Shown one piece after another: positions 11,236 through 23,722 of a DNA stretch of 64,000 nucleotides. This stretch comes from Ottelia alismoides. Taxonomy: Eukaryota; Streptophyta; Magnoliopsida; Alismatales; Hydrocharitaceae. Location: NCBI GenBank assembly GCA_037367405.1, contig JAZKJV010000600.1, forward strand, positions 1,488,001 to 1,552,000, read 5' to 3'. The first letter of the stretch is position 1. Every line of letters starts with the position of its first letter. The notes under the pieces were generated by a model. It was not told where the DNA came from, searched no databases, and saw nothing but the letters and a program-made list of their open reading frames with translations. The position numbers were made by a program, and so were the translations under genes.

Positions 11236-12640
11236 ATTTAAAATGAAGTCTCGAATTTAAGAATATCATGGTGGGAGGAAGATTTCTTGAAAGGGATTTG
11301 AGCCTGTTTTATCTGTTGATATAACAAGTTCGGTGGGTACACAACGTCGATGTGTTGATCAAACGATATTCATAGAAAAAGATTTGTAATTTTTATTTAG
11401 ACTCCTAAACTTTCTTATATGGTTAGCACATGTGTGTCGAATCATGGAGGCAAACTATGAAAAGTACAATGTATGGTAGAGTTATCTAGGTTATTAGGGA
11501 TTTCTAAATTTTTAGTTATTTTTAATTGGTTTTTATCTTTTTAGTTTGTGTTAATAATTTGTATTGTTTTTTATGTGTTTTATGTACATATATATATGAA
11601 GAGTATATGTATGCATTTTATATTTTTATATTTAATTTTATATTTTTATATTTTATATTTACCTTACTATTTTTAAGAAATTTAAGATGATATATTTGAT
11701 TTTAAATGATTTTAAAGTGAGAACAATATATTTATACATAACTAGAAAGTATTTTGAATTTAAAAATAGTAAGAGAATCTTTTTATTTTATTTTTATACT
11801 TTAGAATATGAAAAATAGCTATAAAAGAAGGTATTTTACGTATTTTTAGGATTTTTATGAATTAGTTATGATTTTTAGAGGTTTTGATGTATGTATATAT
11901 TTTGAGAGTTTTAATATTCAATTTTTAATTTCTTTTTAGTTTACTATTTATAATATAGTAAAATATATGCAATATAATATCCTTTGATTTTTTGAAAATG
12001 CATTTATATTTTTATGTATTTTTTGAGTTTAAATGTATTTTCATATTGAATTTTTCATGTCTAAAAAATATAAAAAGATTTTATTTTTCAAAATACTCTT
12101 TACACATTATAGAAAATAGTATAAGGTACTTATATGTATTTTTACTTTATAATACATAGCTGATTAAATACATATTTTATAGGTATTTAATATATTATTA
12201 GAAAGTATAGGGTTGTGTGCAAATAACAAAACTGTGTAGGTAAAGCATGTAAAAATCCAGCCAAGCACGTGATTGACCACGTGCAACAACATCTCAGGGA
12301 CTTGTTTGGAAATAAAATAAGAACGGGGTAAAGTATGAAAAGATCATAACTATTCACATGATGCTACACGTAAGGCTTTTCACACTGGATCTGTTTGCAA
12401 TATGAGAAATGTTCAAGGGGATTTCTTCGAAATGCACAAAAATATCTCGTAGGATGTGTCGTGCACATGCTCGGAAAGAGTAATGGGGAGGTGGTGATCT
12501 GGATCATCCGATTGATAATATTCGATGACTGCTATTGAATCTAGTGGTTTGGGTTCTCTAATTCTTAAGTAAGGCAGTGATGGTTCGATATCTGACGAAT
12601 AATTTAGGACTCGAACAATTAGTTAATGGTGCTCAGTTCA
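11236..12640. repeat. AT-rich LTR-like fragment
   Basis: A TTTTTATATTT-rich stretch is followed by a more mixed segment (12220-12640). The base pattern and a few shared words with 42261-43740 suggest an LTR piece of an Athila-like subfamily. I could not fix ends or orientation. Confidence 0.35.
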
Positions 12641-13860
12641 TTGTTTTTGTATGTAGGTATGATTGAGAGAGATATATATTTTTTAATTCTAAAAACATAA
12701 AGAATGAAATTTTGACTATTGCAACCCAACAATCCTTGAATCTATCAAAAATATTTATTCTTAGAGAAGAATGTGCTAATTATTAACTTGATGTAGCTCG
12801 TAGAGTCGAACATAAGGAGGCAACTATTTATGCATGGGATATTAATTATGAAAATTAATAAAGAACTTTAATTAGTTTTTTCTGAATTCTAATTTGTTCT
12901 TAATGGATTTTACAAGTTATATTTATTTTGTCAAATTTTATACCTTTTTAATTACTTTTCAAATAATTTATACGTTTTATATTTTTTGTTTATAATTTTA
13001 ATTGATTTTAATTTTGATAAATAGTTTTAATTTTAAAAATCAAATTATGAATATAATATATACAAAGTAATTTATCTTCAAAATGTGTAAAAAATGCTCG
13101 AAATTAAGAAAATCAAAGGTTTTAATGTTCTAAGTATTTTTTAATGTTAATGTTGATTTTTTGGTATTTTTATTTTATTAATTTTTTACTATTTTAAAGT
13201 GGAAACCAATTTTCAAATGATAACAAGGTACTGTTTTTTGTGGTTTCTAAAATAGTAAACATAATTAAATAATCACAAAAATACTTTTATACAAGAATAT
13301 TTTTATAAAAATTCAAAAGAAGATCAAATATGTATTTTTGTGATTTTTATGTGATTTTATATGATTTTTCCCAGTGTTTTTAATATTAAAATTTTAGTGG
13401 TTTCAGAATGTATTTTTCTTTGATTTTTTGTAAGTGATAGAGTACAGTAAAATAGACCCAATTGTTCTTTTAGAATTTTTCAATGAATTTTCAATTTTTT
13501 ATTACTCTGAAATGATCAAATAGTGAAATAAATGATATTTTTTATTTTAAAATAGTATATCCAATTAATTTTCAAAACCAAATTCACTGGAGATGGATCT
13601 GTTTATTTTGGAGTTAACCTAACTTTTATGGATTTTTAGAGCAATGGGATTATTTAAATAAAGCAAATAAACAATAAATTTAAAAGCACCTCTATAAGGA
13701 CTTAAATGCAATTAATCAAAAGCTTCATGCACTGATAAAAAAATAAATATCTAAGGCCTGATTGTAATTATACCAAAAATATGTATGCCATTACACATGA
13801 CCAATACTAACATGGACTAGAAAGTAAATACAAAAAATGGTATAGAAATTTTTTTAAAAT
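12641..13860 (-). repeat. Partial Athila-like LTR
   Basis: The right part (13690-13830) has the series of GCAATTAATCAAAAG-like words with alternating CACGTGA-like motifs seen at 1690-2060 in LTR A, in the same orientation. The left part is the AT-rich flank. No TG or CA end was found and the copy is truncated at both sides. Confidence 0.4.
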
Positions 13861-14825
13861 TTCTATAGTAACATGGTCGATACTAACATTGACTATAGTT
13901 TTCAAATTATTTGTAAATGAATTTCAAATAAGGTTGAGGAATATATTGTCGTATATATTGTATATATACTTTAGCCATAACTCGTACTTTCGTATTTTTA
14001 ATATGGCTAAAATACTATATAAATACTTGTAAAATTCAGTATATCTACTAATAGAAAGATGTATATATTTCCTCAAAAATTCTGTTTGTATATACTGATT
14101 AATAGTCAGGTTAAAATATTTTAAAAAATAATTTGAAAATAGTTTGAAAATCTATTTGAAAAATCTTTTGAGAACTATTTGAAGAATGTTTGAAATTTTT
14201 TTTCAACCTTTGTAAAAATAGTTTGGCTTGTAAAAAAAAAATTTTGTGTAATAAAATTATTTTGTAAAACTATTTGCAAATGTTTTGAAAATGGTTGAAA
14301 CATTATTTTGAAAATCTATATATACTGCTTGAAAAATGGTTGCAAAAACTATTTTCAAATGTTTATAAATATTTGTGAAATTGTTTGAAAAATTATTTTA
14401 AACTATAATTTTCAAATTATTTGTAGAATTATTTTCAAATAAGTTTGAGGAATATATGCATCACACAAAAAATGCAACTATATGTATATACATGTATAAA
14501 CTACTTATCGACCTAATTCCTGGAAATAATTAACTCACTCTCGTGTAAATATGCGTATCATATATACTAACACTAACCCTTATAAAAAACAAAAAAAACA
14601 ATACTTGTGTATATTACTAACCTTTTTCGTAAAAAAATCCCTAAAAACTACAAAACCCAAAAGTCTTTAAAAATTTACATAAATAAAAAATTCTCTTTTA
14701 CATGTGCATCATTTTTCAAAAATCCATAAAAAGTTCAAATTAGAAAATTATTTCACAAAAAGATTTTACTTTCTTTTCCTTGCATTGTACATATTTTTTT
14801 GCATGTGCATTTTTTGGGATAGTAT
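13861..14825 (+). repeat. 3' noncoding segment of an Athila-like element, plus orientation
   Basis: It matches the reverse complement of 50200-51030 in element D: TATATACTTTAGCCATAACTCGTAC, then a series of short TTTGAAAA words, then AAAAATCCATAAAAAGTTC. It also overlaps the content of 18930-19260. It lies directly against a segment of opposite orientation at about 14,830. Confidence 0.6.
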
Positions 14826-15360
14826 TGACATTTAGACTTATCTTCATAAAATTGTATGTGTCAGAACCTTAAAGGGAAATGGATTTAAAAGCTAACAGCC
14901 TCTAAGTTCCACCAGACTCCTATTCAGGTCTCCTCAACAGTCAGCTCAGAACACGTCTACATACATAAATTCTTATGACTATGAATCTTTACTTGTACTG
15001 TGTAAGTGAAAGATAGCTCCTCATCTCAAAAGTAGCAAAGAAACAACCTCTCTCAACAAGGTAACTCAAATCCCCTAGTTTAGAAACTCTTTCCTCGAGG
15101 AGCGAGGACATTCCGTTCTAAGTTCAAGTACAACTAGCTCAAGAAGAGGGGATGGAGAAGAGAATGGACGGTAACCAGTGTAGCTACCTATCCTTTGATG
15201 CATGACAAGTGTAGCCAAGTCATTCGCTGCAAGCTTACAAACATTTAACTTTGAAGCTCTTATTCCTTTTTTTCACTTGAATATACATTCCGGCAGACAT
15301 TTTACTTTTCAATCAATCATGTCCGCTTTTGGAGATTCCCAGGCAATGGAATGTAAGCAG
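14826..15360 (-). repeat. Reduced interior of element C (3' tail next to primer site)
   Basis: The order of words (CAGTCAGCTCAGAACAC, CTCGAGGAGCG, GGACGGTAACCAGTGTAGCT) matches 49150-49650 of element D in the same orientation. That region normally lies next to the polypurine tract, but here it abuts the primer-binding site at 15361. So gag, pol and most of the interior are missing. No polypurine tract or 3' LTR follows on the left. Confidence 0.6.
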
Positions 15361-15378
15361 TCCCCGGCAACGGCACCA
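15361..15378 (-). other. Primer-binding site complementary to tRNA-Asp (element C)
   Basis: The minus strand reads TGGTGCCGTTGCCGGGGA, one base from the tRNA-Asp complement. It lies three bases from the LTR start at 15382. Confidence 0.85.
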
Positions 15379-15381
15379 TTC

Positions 15382-18300
15382 TGGTGAGCCGAATGTCCAA
15401 ATCGATTAATATGGAATAAATTATCACAAGTCGTTGTTCTCAACCAATCAATGTAAGCAGTCTTCGCTATTTAATTTACCTGGTATAGCGATCATGGTTG
15501 AACACAAGGAACACAATTAAAGAACTCAGTAGTCAAATTTCAAAAATAATGAAATTTAGTGGTTTTTTATTTTTATTTTCCAATAAGGAACAATACACAC
15601 AAGAGAAGAAGAACACACACCACAATCTTTTTATATTTTTCAAAATAGTAAAAAATTCTCAAAAAATTCAAAAGAAATAATTTTTTGTGTTTTAAATATT
15701 TTTTTAAAGTTTTTGGTATTTTTCAAGTTTTTCTGATGTTTTTGTGATTTTATAAAAATCAAACAGTGTCAAAAAGAGGAAATAGTGAACAACCTGGAGT
15801 AATTTGCATCTTAAAATTCATTTAAAAGCCTAAAACTCCTGGTAGTAATTTTTATACAAAAAATATACACAAGAATCTACATAAACGAACTGAAATAACT
15901 ATTTTTAGATTTTTCCAGAATTTTCTACAATTTTTCTAATATTTTAAGTATTTCTCAATTTTTTGGAGTTTTAAAAATAATTAATGCGTGAAAATTGGGT
16001 GGAAATTAAAAGATAATAAAAAAAAACATAATCTATTTTTTTGGAATTAGCAATATTCAAATTTTTATGATTTTCCAAAGTTCAGACAGAGAAAATGATA
16101 CTATTTTTTTAAAAAATTATCAAATAAAAATAAAATGCAATGAGATTTATATATAATGAAGAGCAATACAACAGGAAGATAACATGATTTTTTGAGCATG
16201 AAAAGGTTTATTTCAATGAAAAGAACAAGCAAAATAAATGTTTGGGCAACAGGGACTAAAATGCAATATTCAATGGCTTATACAATGAGATTAAAAAAAT
16301 AAAAATGCAACGGCAAGATGTAATTTACCTAATGAGGATGGCGCTTTGCACGTGATGCTCTGGAGGCAATGGCAAGATGCTCCGGAGGCGGTGGTATTCT
16401 ACAATATTGAAACTTCAAGGGACCTTTTCGTAATTTTGCCAAAGTGTTTTTTAAAAAAACCCTTAGGGTTTCTTCTCCGTTCATGCATTTCTTTAAAGTT
16501 CAACCAAAGAAGGGGGAGTCGCCTCTTCTTCTCCTTCGAGGGCGATGGTAGAGGTCCACACGAAGGCGGTTTCGAGTGGAGGCGAGCGACAGTGCTCTGT
16601 CGTCGAGGAGGGCGATATGGAAGGCGGCGGGCCCTCGCGCGACTGGCAGAGCTACACGATGCATGGTGAGCGTGGTTCTAAGCAGTGTCCTGGAGGTGTT
16701 GTGGCGAGGAGGTGGAGGGCTCTTGAAACGAAGGCAGGGGTCGCGCACGGCGACGCGGTGGTGCTCCCTTGCAGGAGAGGGGCATCTGGACAACTTGCAG
16801 CCCATGAGTGCGTGCTAACTGGTGCTGCTGGAGAGGGAAGACGCTAGGGCAGAGGTGGCGGGGCGATATATGCCCCGCGGAAGGCTAGCGCTAGGCGGCA
16901 ATGCACGCTAGCGGCTGGGTGTCACTTGGACGAAGGCGGCGAAGTGACGGGATGTCAGCTTGAAGATGGTGGGCGCGAGCGATGGCGGTCCTTCTCTTCC
17001 ATGCTGGTGTGTCTTCATAGCATGGTGGCGGAGCAGGGTTAATGGGGGTGCCACCTGCGATTTTGCTAGGCTTCCAAACGAGCTATGGCAGAGCGGGCGC
17101 CACCCACGGTTGTAGCTCTTTTTTTGTTGTAAATCAAAAATGAGAATTAAAGAATACCTTTTTATATATGTATATATTTGGAAAAATCGAAACTGTAATT
17201 TTTTTCTTATTTTTTTAATTTTTTTGAATTTTTTATTTTATTCTGCAAAACAAATGTTAAGAAAAAATATCTATTATTATTTTTATTATTTTTTTAAATT
17301 CTTGCAAAACAAATATTTAAAAAAGAAAAAAATTATTTTTTATTTGCAAACAAAATACTGTACATGAACATGTGCAGATCTTTGTAAAGTGTGAGATAGA
17401 TCCGGATCTCCGACCACCATACGTGGTCGGAGGTGCGTGGTTGTTTGAGGCAAACTAGAAATGAAGAGATCGAGAGATAAGGTGAAATCAGATTCGGATC
17501 ATGACCATATAAAAATTAGTGATGAAAACTACAGATCTAGATCTACGAGCTTGAAAATAAAAACTATGCTATGATTACTCTAGAGAAACAACATAAAAAA
17601 TGGATCTAACCTGAGGGAGGTGGGCGTCGTGATGGGCGATAACTGATATGTTGTCACTGGACGGCTCAGAGGCTGGACTCCTTTATCGATCGTCAGGATA
17701 TTCGGGATTGAGGCTCCTTCTCCACCAAAGATTGATCAAGAGCAAATGAGGGAGAAGGAGCCCAATAAAAAGAGAAGAAAAATAAAAAAGGAAAGTATGT
17801 ACAAATAAGGTATGTGTTTAGTAGTGAATTAAATAAATAAATTTAAGTAATTAATTAATGAAAAATGAAATTCATAATTAAAGAAAATAAATAAAATAAA
17901 TAATTTACAAAAAATTAATTAGCCACTTTAAGGTGGCTAATTAAGGTATAGAATCAAATCTTTATATACAAGGTATGTTTTCAAATTAAATTAATTAATT
18001 AAATAAATAAATAAATCCAAATTTCACAATTACATTATTTCAATTTATTATTGTTAGATATAAATTTTTTGGTAATTTTTATGTAAGAAAATTAGTAGTA
18101 AACAAGTATTATACACATATAGTACAATATACATATGTACAAATAAGGAAATTATTTTTAAAGATTTTTGTTATTTTTAATTTTGATTTTTAATATTGAA
18201 GATAATATTTATAATTATGTACATAGTGTAAAAAATATGAATAAAGATATATACAATAAGTAAGTGGTAAAACTGCACAAACCACCCAGAAAAAAACTGA

Positions 18301-18920
18301 CTTTTCAATGTAACTCCAAAAATTATGAAACAATCATTTAAAAGATAATTTAATTTAGACTACAATGGAAGTGAGTTTCATTCAATTTGAGTTTGTATGG
18401 AGCAGGAATTGGTGTTTCAAATATCAATTTACGGCTTTTTCTGAGGGCGAGTATTTGTAGTATGTACATTATTTTATTTTACAATTATTTTTATTATTTA
18501 AAAAAACATTTTTCTTTAGAACTTTTTTTTAGAAAAATATTTAATTTGAGGTTAATTTGTATAAAAATAAAGAAGTTTAAGTTTTGTACAAATATATAGG
18601 GAAAGATTTGCAAACTACTTTCGGATTTTTGAATTAAATACCCTATCTCCCCCTACTTTATTCCTGGTCGATGAGGTCAAGTCTTGACCTTCTTTCGGGG
18701 TTCGGGTCAGTCTTCATTTATTTCATAAGTGCATCCTTTATTTTTCTTTTCTTTTTCTTTTCTTGTTTCTTCTTTTATTTGGGTATAAAAGTAGTAAAAT
18801 GCATATTTAACATGTGCATGTAATATGATAATTTTATGAAATTAGTGGTATTTACATGTATTTAACTAAGGAAATAAAGATGTAATAAAAGAATAAAGAA
18901 GATGAATTATGGATTCATCA
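15382..18920 (-). repeat. 5' LTR of Athila-like element C (3.5 kb)
   Basis: It starts TGGTGAGCC beside the primer-binding site and ends GGATTCATCA. It has the same AT-rich / GC-rich / AT-rich layout as LTR A, with the GC-rich core at 16340-17130. Overlapping open frames of 80-107 codons in the core are on both strands and not conserved, so none is called. The right end cuts into the 3' noncoding part of element B. Confidence 0.8.
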
Positions 18921-20393
18921 AATATACATCACACTAAAATTCTTTCTATATATATAACTAAATGATCACTAACCCTTGTAAATTCTTAAAACCTAACTCT
19001 TGTAAATATAAGATGCATCCCTGTGTAAATATTTATACCTATTTGTTAGCCAAAATCTATTGTTTGAAAAATCACAAAAATATTTTCAAAACCAAAAATC
19101 ACAAAAAAATATTTCCAAAACCTAAAATCTTATAAAATTTTCAAAACCTTTTTAAAAAATATAAAAATTGCATATGCATCATCTTTTTCAAAAATCGATA
19201 AAAAGTTCAAAATATTAAAAATTGCATCACAAAAATATTTACTGTATTTTGCATAGCACTTGCATTTTTCGGATTGAGTTTGATAATTGAACAAGCTTAG
19301 GTAAAATCCGAATATTGGAGCTTTACCTAATCATAGGAACCTTATAAGAGCTGGAATAGAGGTACTTCAGGTCTAGTTGACTTAATTCTTTGAGAATCAT
19401 GACATTTGATTCAATGGATTCTTGACTACCAAAGTAGAGTATTTCGGAGCACACGTATGGCTCTTATCGATAATGACCTAACTTAGACACATGCACCTTT
19501 CAGTTGACTCAACTCAGTTGGAGTGGTGAGGCGATTGGATTTGCCGGTATAAGAGGCATACATGTGGGAACATTTGTCCTCGTCTAGGGAGGGAAATGCA
19601 CACCAACCCGTCCATTGACAGTGAACTCTAAAGATAGGAGAGTGTGGGTTGCAATAATGTTTCAAAAGAGGGATAGTCTACTAGCAAGAGGAAAAACTTC
19701 TTATGTAAATGATATTGTATATAGTATTTAAAAAAGAGAGCAAAAAGTAAAAACTCCAAAAAAGTGGGCATGCATGATCGAAAAATAAAATACTTGCCAT
19801 AGTGTATATTTTTATATAGTCGATAAAAAAGCTTGAGCTTCAAAGTCAAATCATGTGAGCATGTAGATGGATGACTTGACTACAATGATCTTGTATCCTA
19901 GGATAGGTAGTATCCTAGGATAGGTAGCAACACTGGATAGAGTCCATTCTTCTCTTCAACCCCTCTTCTTGAGATACTTATCACTCAATCGCTCCTCGAG
20001 AAAGGAGTTGTCGGATTGGGGAATCACTGGGTTGTCATGTTGGAGAAGTCAGTCTCTTTGTCATTTCAGCTAAGGGGAGCCATTATCACTTACACTATAC
20101 AAGTTAGATTCATAGTTAGAAGGGTTTGTGTATGAGTTGAAGTATTATGATATGGCTGTTGAGGGGACTTGAGCAGAGTTTTGGGATTCTCGAAGGCTGT
20201 TGGATTTCAAATTCGATTCCCAATAAGGTCTCGCCCGCACTAAAATTCCAAAGGTCTGATTTAATCTCCAAACTTTGATTTTGTGAAGATAAGTTTGAAA
20301 ATTAAACTTAATCCATTTTCTTTACTTTTCTTTTCTTTGTTTTTCTTTTTCTGCACTTATTGTATAAGTGTTTTCTAAGAACTCAAAAAAGGT
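18921..20393 (+). repeat. 3' noncoding region of Athila-like element B
   Basis: It is the reverse complement of 49046-50450 in element D, word for word in places (GGATAGGTAG, GTGGGTTGCAATAA, CTCGAGAAAGGAG). It lies just upstream of the polypurine tract of a plus-strand element. Autonomous Athila relatives may carry an env-like frame here, but I see only stops. A 17-bp direct duplication occurs at 19894-19927. Confidence 0.7.
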
Positions 20394-20410
20394 AAGTATA
20401 GGGGGTAGGG
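20394..20410 (+). other. Polypurine tract of element B
   Basis: AAGTATAGGGGGTAGGG lies immediately before the LTR start TGATGAATC at 20411. It primes plus-strand synthesis in LTR retrotransposons. The same AAGTATAGGGGG core adjoins the 3' LTR of element D. Confidence 0.8.
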
Positions 20411-22543
20411 TGATGAATCTCCATTTCGTCACCTTTATTCTATCATTTTGGTCTTAAAAACCCTAACAAATGCATGTAAATACCCTTTATTTGAATAAAT
20501 AAGCATTCATACGTTATTATAAAAATATTTTATAAAATATTATTTTTAATGCTAAAATTATAGAATAAAGAAAAAAAGCAAAATAATAAAATATTGAAGA
20601 TATTTATGACCCTAAACCCTGAGACCTTGGCATCTTGATGACTAGGTCAACAAGGAATAGAGTAGGGGGGATAAGGGCCGAAAATACCAATAAAAAACCC
20701 TTTTATTTATTTAATAATTTATTATTCATTTTGGGACCTATTTTATTTTTCAATTTTTATACCTCAAATAAAGAAACTTTGTACATGAAACTTATACCAA
20801 TATAATATAGAAAAATATAAAAATTTATTTCACACATAAATAATTATATAATAAAAGTTACAGTCTAAATAAGATTCCAAAATCCCAACTTCCCAGACCC
20901 TTATATCTCAAATAAAAATGCAAAATATATCAAAATCATCTTTAATTGTTTCTAACTTTTAATAAGCTATTTAAGGAATCAGTTTCATATTTTTTTTGAG
21001 TTAAGATGTGAAAGTGAAGTTTTGGACCCCTATTGTATAGTGTACCCGATTAAAATGCTCATTTTATTTATTTATTATTTATATTGTTTTTTTATTATTA
21101 TTTTTAAATACTATTTATAATATAAATACATATTAAAATACCAACAAACAATAAATAAGGCATTAAAATAAAATAAAATACAAAAAATATAGATGAAAAT
21201 ATAATAACTATACCTATATAAATAATAGCCCTATTTATTTAAGTGTATGTAATAGATCAAAAAAATAAAATAAAATATACTTAAGTATATAAAAATAAGT
21301 TATAAATTTATAAAATAATAAATTAAAATAATAAAACCAAAAATACAAATAGAAATAGAAGACCTAAAAACATAGATAAATATACATATAAATTAACCCT
21401 AAAAAGCAACATATAAATATATGCCTCTAAAAAATAAATAAAAATCACAATAAAATACTTTATAAAATACTAAATATTTTCAAATTTATAAATTAAAATT
21501 AATAAAATAATTTATTAATTATTTTCTAATTTGTAAATCTTTTTCTCGATGTTTTTCTTGGTTGGTCCACGTAGACCAACCAGGTATCTAGGAGAGTTGA
21601 CAACTCTCTTACTCGCTTCCTGTAGCAGTCAGAACCTAGCACCAGTCTGCATTCTCAATTTTTTCATCCTTGATATGTTGCTCGAGAAGGATAAGCTCCT
21701 TCATGAGAAATCTTCTCTATAGATCCATGATCCACTTCGTGTCTTTGCCTAGGGCAGAACACCGAGGCAACCGTGATACATCCTTGTAGATTGCATCTTG
21801 TCTGCCTGTACAAAAACCTCCTCAGACTTTCCATTCAATTTTGAACATCTTTTGACCCGTTTTGGCTAACCTTCTTCGAGCTCCAAATTGAGTGAGGTGA
21901 CATGCACCTCTCCAGCTCCTTGGAGGCACGCCTAGTCTAGTCGAAAGGCATCTCCACCCATCTCCGGCGATCTTGGCCATGAGGTCGCATCTCATCGGCC
22001 TAATCGAGTTGAGGTTGTTTTCTTCCCTTTTTATTGCATTTTCGTAGTTTAGTTTAATCCTAGGTTAAATTTGTGCATTTAGTTTATCCTTATACCGTGC
22101 GTTCAATCACCTTCAAAGTTCGTCGGAGTTCCATCTCCGGTGAACCTCCCACTTGCGCTCTGCCTATTTCATTACTAGACAACCACCCTCACACGCTCCC
22201 CCTTCGTTTCTCTATGCTCCACCACAACCCAGCCCACCTGCTCCTCCTCGGGGAAGGACCCTAGGTCCCTCCTCCTCTACCTCACAGGTACATCACCGCC
22301 ACATGCCACAATCTATCCATTTTACCCCAGGATCCCCTATTTGTCTTGCTTGAGCTTTATGGCACACACTGGTGGACCAATCGACTCCATCTGGAGTTTA
22401 TTTTGCATAACATGAAGCACTTGGAGCTTCTATTCTCCCTCAACTCTGTCTGATCGTATCGGAGCTCTAGGTGCTCATCTGAGATCATCTACTGACGTGG
22501 AGGAGTGTCAACCAAATTTTTCTCACCTACGGAGTTTCCAGGT
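20411..22543 (+). repeat. 3' LTR of Athila-like element B, first part
   Basis: It begins TGATGAATCTCC after the polypurine tract and runs as the reverse complement of LTRs A, C and D, including the G-box palindrome near 21575. It is split at 22543 by a Copia element and resumes at 35767. The last five bases, CCAGG, are the Copia target-site copy. Confidence 0.8.
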
Positions 22544-23722
22544 GTTGGACAAGCGAGCCCATGACGAGCCATTATGCAATAAATAATATTGTGACTATCA
22601 TTCCCTGATCTGAAATGAATATTGATTAATTTGCAAAATAGGTCCCTTAGTACAATTCGGGTTCTGTATCATGGCCAACTTAATGATCATACAGTTGTTG
22701 ATTCAATTATTGAATCACAGAGTCTAGTGCTTTGATGAATATCTAAAGAGTTAGATTGAGTACTCATCAAGCACTGTCAAATGATTGTTAAGAGATGATC
22801 TCCAGCCTGAGTAGGAGATGGAAATCCTTTCTCTAAAGGCTCATATCTGACCAACCTCTTGATGTAGGTTCTCTACATAGGAATAAGATATTCAGAGGTG
22901 TCAGAATAGTTAGGTCAAAGAGTTGACTTAATGAAATCGAGATAACCAAAGTCATATGTCGTATGCTATCATGATATAGGCATGCATCCTCTGATAGGAG
23001 ACAAATGTGTTACTATTTGTCTGAGTGTGTACATTTGGTAGACCAATAGGTTGATGACCTAACCAAGGTCTATACACTGGCACGCTTGTGTACATGCAAG
23101 GTCATATGAGAAGTACGATCTCTCAAAGGGATCATACATGTTCATTACTAAACGGAAGACATGAGCTTACTCATGAGATATTGTGAAGAATCAAATTCTG
23201 TGTACGGTAGTCTCGCTTTGGAATCTTGAGTGAATTTGTACGTTTGATGTATACTTTTGGAAAGTATATGATCAACATATGTGAATGATATATGATTTTG
23301 GAAAGTATATGATCGATACCAACTCCCAATGATCGAATGAGAAACTTAATGATAAAACCATGAAGGTGACAGTCCAAAACAGATCTAAAACTTCGGATTT
23401 AATCTAAGTCTTCTAATATGCAATATGTACAAGTATTAGGAATACCTGAGGGTGATGTGATCATAACCGATTGTACCATGACGCTTCCATTCTGAGGAGT
23501 GAAGAAACATGTCTACATTTTAGTGACTCCTCTCATAGAGAAGTGATCTGATCATATTCCAATTGTTCGACCTTGATCTAAATATGATTCAGATACAATG
23601 AGAAGATTAGATCTACGGCTTTGATTTTATCAAACATCTATGGGAGGATCGTAAGATCTAGATTTGAGATGTGATCTCAATATCCAAGTCACTATACGTG
23701 GAACAATACAATCGTCCTGCCC

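Noticed and set aside
16346..16847. Frames of 80-107 codons at 16346-16847
   Set aside because: Same reason; they lie in the core of LTR C and overlap each other on both strands.
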